Program-made: the position numbers and the translations under genes
The notes under the pieces: model-generated
Database searches by the model: none
Seen by the model: the letters and a program-made list of their open reading frames with translations, nothing else
What the model was told of the DNA's origin: nothing
Shown here: piece by piece, positions 63,635 through 64,000 of the stretch
Position numbering within the stretch: position 1 is the stretch's first letter
How the letters are laid out: the number at the start of each line of letters is the position of its first letter
Origin: Reichenbachiella faecimaris
GTDB lineage: Bacteria > Bacteroidota > Bacteroidia > Cytophagales > Cyclobacteriaceae
Reading direction: 5' to 3'
DNA: 64,000 bases
NCBI RefSeq assembly: GCF_900176375.1
Contig: NZ_FWYF01000003.1
Span: 124,001-188,000 of the forward strand

Positions 63635-64000
63635 ATGACAAAGAGCAATATGATTATTCTACCTCCATACTTCACAGAGGATAGGATTAAAGAATTACAA
63701 CAGCATATAAATATTCAAGTAGAAAGAGTACTACTATTTTACAGCTATCTCATGTATAATTATCTCGCTTTAGCTAGATATGAAAAAGTGGATTACCATG
63801 ATTATCGAATTACAAAGTTTATTTCGGTACATAGTGACAAACTAGGGAAGATTTTCGGAAAAGCTAATTACAGGTACGTTTTAAGAACATTGAAATGTAT
63901 TGGATTGTTGGAAATAGATGAATCTTATCATCAAGGTATAATTACGGAATCGGTATATCTAGAAGGTAAGACCAAACATTACAAAATTCCTATCAAGTTA
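63635..64000 (+). CDS. Winged-helix-like protein, truncated by window end
   Basis: ATG at 63635 (MTKSNMIILPPYFTEDRIKE), open to the last base, 122 codons visible. The segment SDKLGKIFGKANYRYVLRTL, then GLLEIDESYHQG and the closing KTKHYKIPIKL, has the pattern of Bacteroidota replication-associated or plasmid/phage winged-helix proteins: a helix, a recognition helix and a wing with a conserved Tyr. No specific family can be fixed from the fragment. It could mark the next part of the mobile island. Confidence 0.55.
   Translation, partial: MTKSNMIILPPYFTEDRIKELQQHINIQVERVLLFYSYLMYNYLALARYEKVDYHDYRITKFISVHSDKLGKIFGKANYRYVLRTLKCIGLLEIDESYHQGIITESVYLEGKTKHYKIPIKL

Overview
The window is AT-rich DNA from a member of the Bacteroidota, most likely a marine-type Cytophagales bacterium. 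The evidence is a giant secreted protein with a C-terminal type IX secretion sorting domain, a TonB-dependent receptor, YfiR-type and Y_Y_Y/propeller kinases, LytTR regulators paired with TPR kinases, promoters of the TTTG/N20/TA-rich type, and no obvious Shine-Dalgarno sites. No rRNA, intact tRNA or CRISPR array is visible. All assignments were made by reading translated sequence and motifs; no database search was run.

Region 1 (1-18.5 kb) is a dense two-component signalling block. A TonB receptor tail, a YfiR-like periplasmic protein, a CHASE8-like histidine kinase and a receiver run rightwards. A leftward Cache/HAMP/PAS kinase, receiver and receiver-kinase trio follows, then a PAS kinase plus receiver pair, a LytTR regulator divergent from a TPR kinase, a propeller/Y_Y_Y kinase, and a PAS protein with a kinase-like tail but no ATPase. 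Region 2 (18.5-26.5 kb) is a peptide export locus: a C39-peptidase ABC exporter and an HlyD-type adaptor face two unlisted 24-codon genes. These encode near-identical double-glycine leaders with different 9-residue cores. Each sits in a 148-bp direct duplication that includes its promoter, and decayed IS3-family elements lie between and around them. Region 3 (26.9-42.7 kb) holds a 3651-residue secreted esterase-like protein, an SRPBCC protein, a CPBP membrane protease, an AraC-type regulator and an M61 peptidase.

Region 4 (42.7-64 kb) looks like a defence or accessory island. It contains (a) an operon of DUF3892, an MBL-fold hydrolase and a fused E2-E1-JAB ubiquitin-like conjugation protein; (b) a TPR kinase and LytTR regulator pair; (c) a tightly packed operon of a membrane protein, an MBL-fold hydrolase and an SF2 helicase with a C-terminal PD-(D/E)xK-like nuclease; (d) a putAbiC-like abortive infection protein; (e) a GIY-YIG nuclease-like protein; and (f) a leftward operon whose first gene fuses a CmoA-type carboxy-SAM synthase to a C5-cytosine DNA methyltransferase. 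The second gene of (f) is an asparagine-synthetase-like PP-loop enzyme and the third is unknown.

The most striking proposal is operon (f). The CmoA half should make carboxy-SAM next to a cytosine methyltransferase whose motif X Asn is replaced by Arg (GRAVPP), as expected for an enzyme that uses carboxy-SAM. The predicted product is 5-carboxymethylcytosine in DNA, perhaps then amidated to 5-carbamoylmethylcytosine by the PP-loop protein. The second is the short double-glycine peptide pair, whose cores lack Cys, Ser and Thr and so look more like secreted signals than modified bacteriocins. Both are inferences that need biochemical tests.
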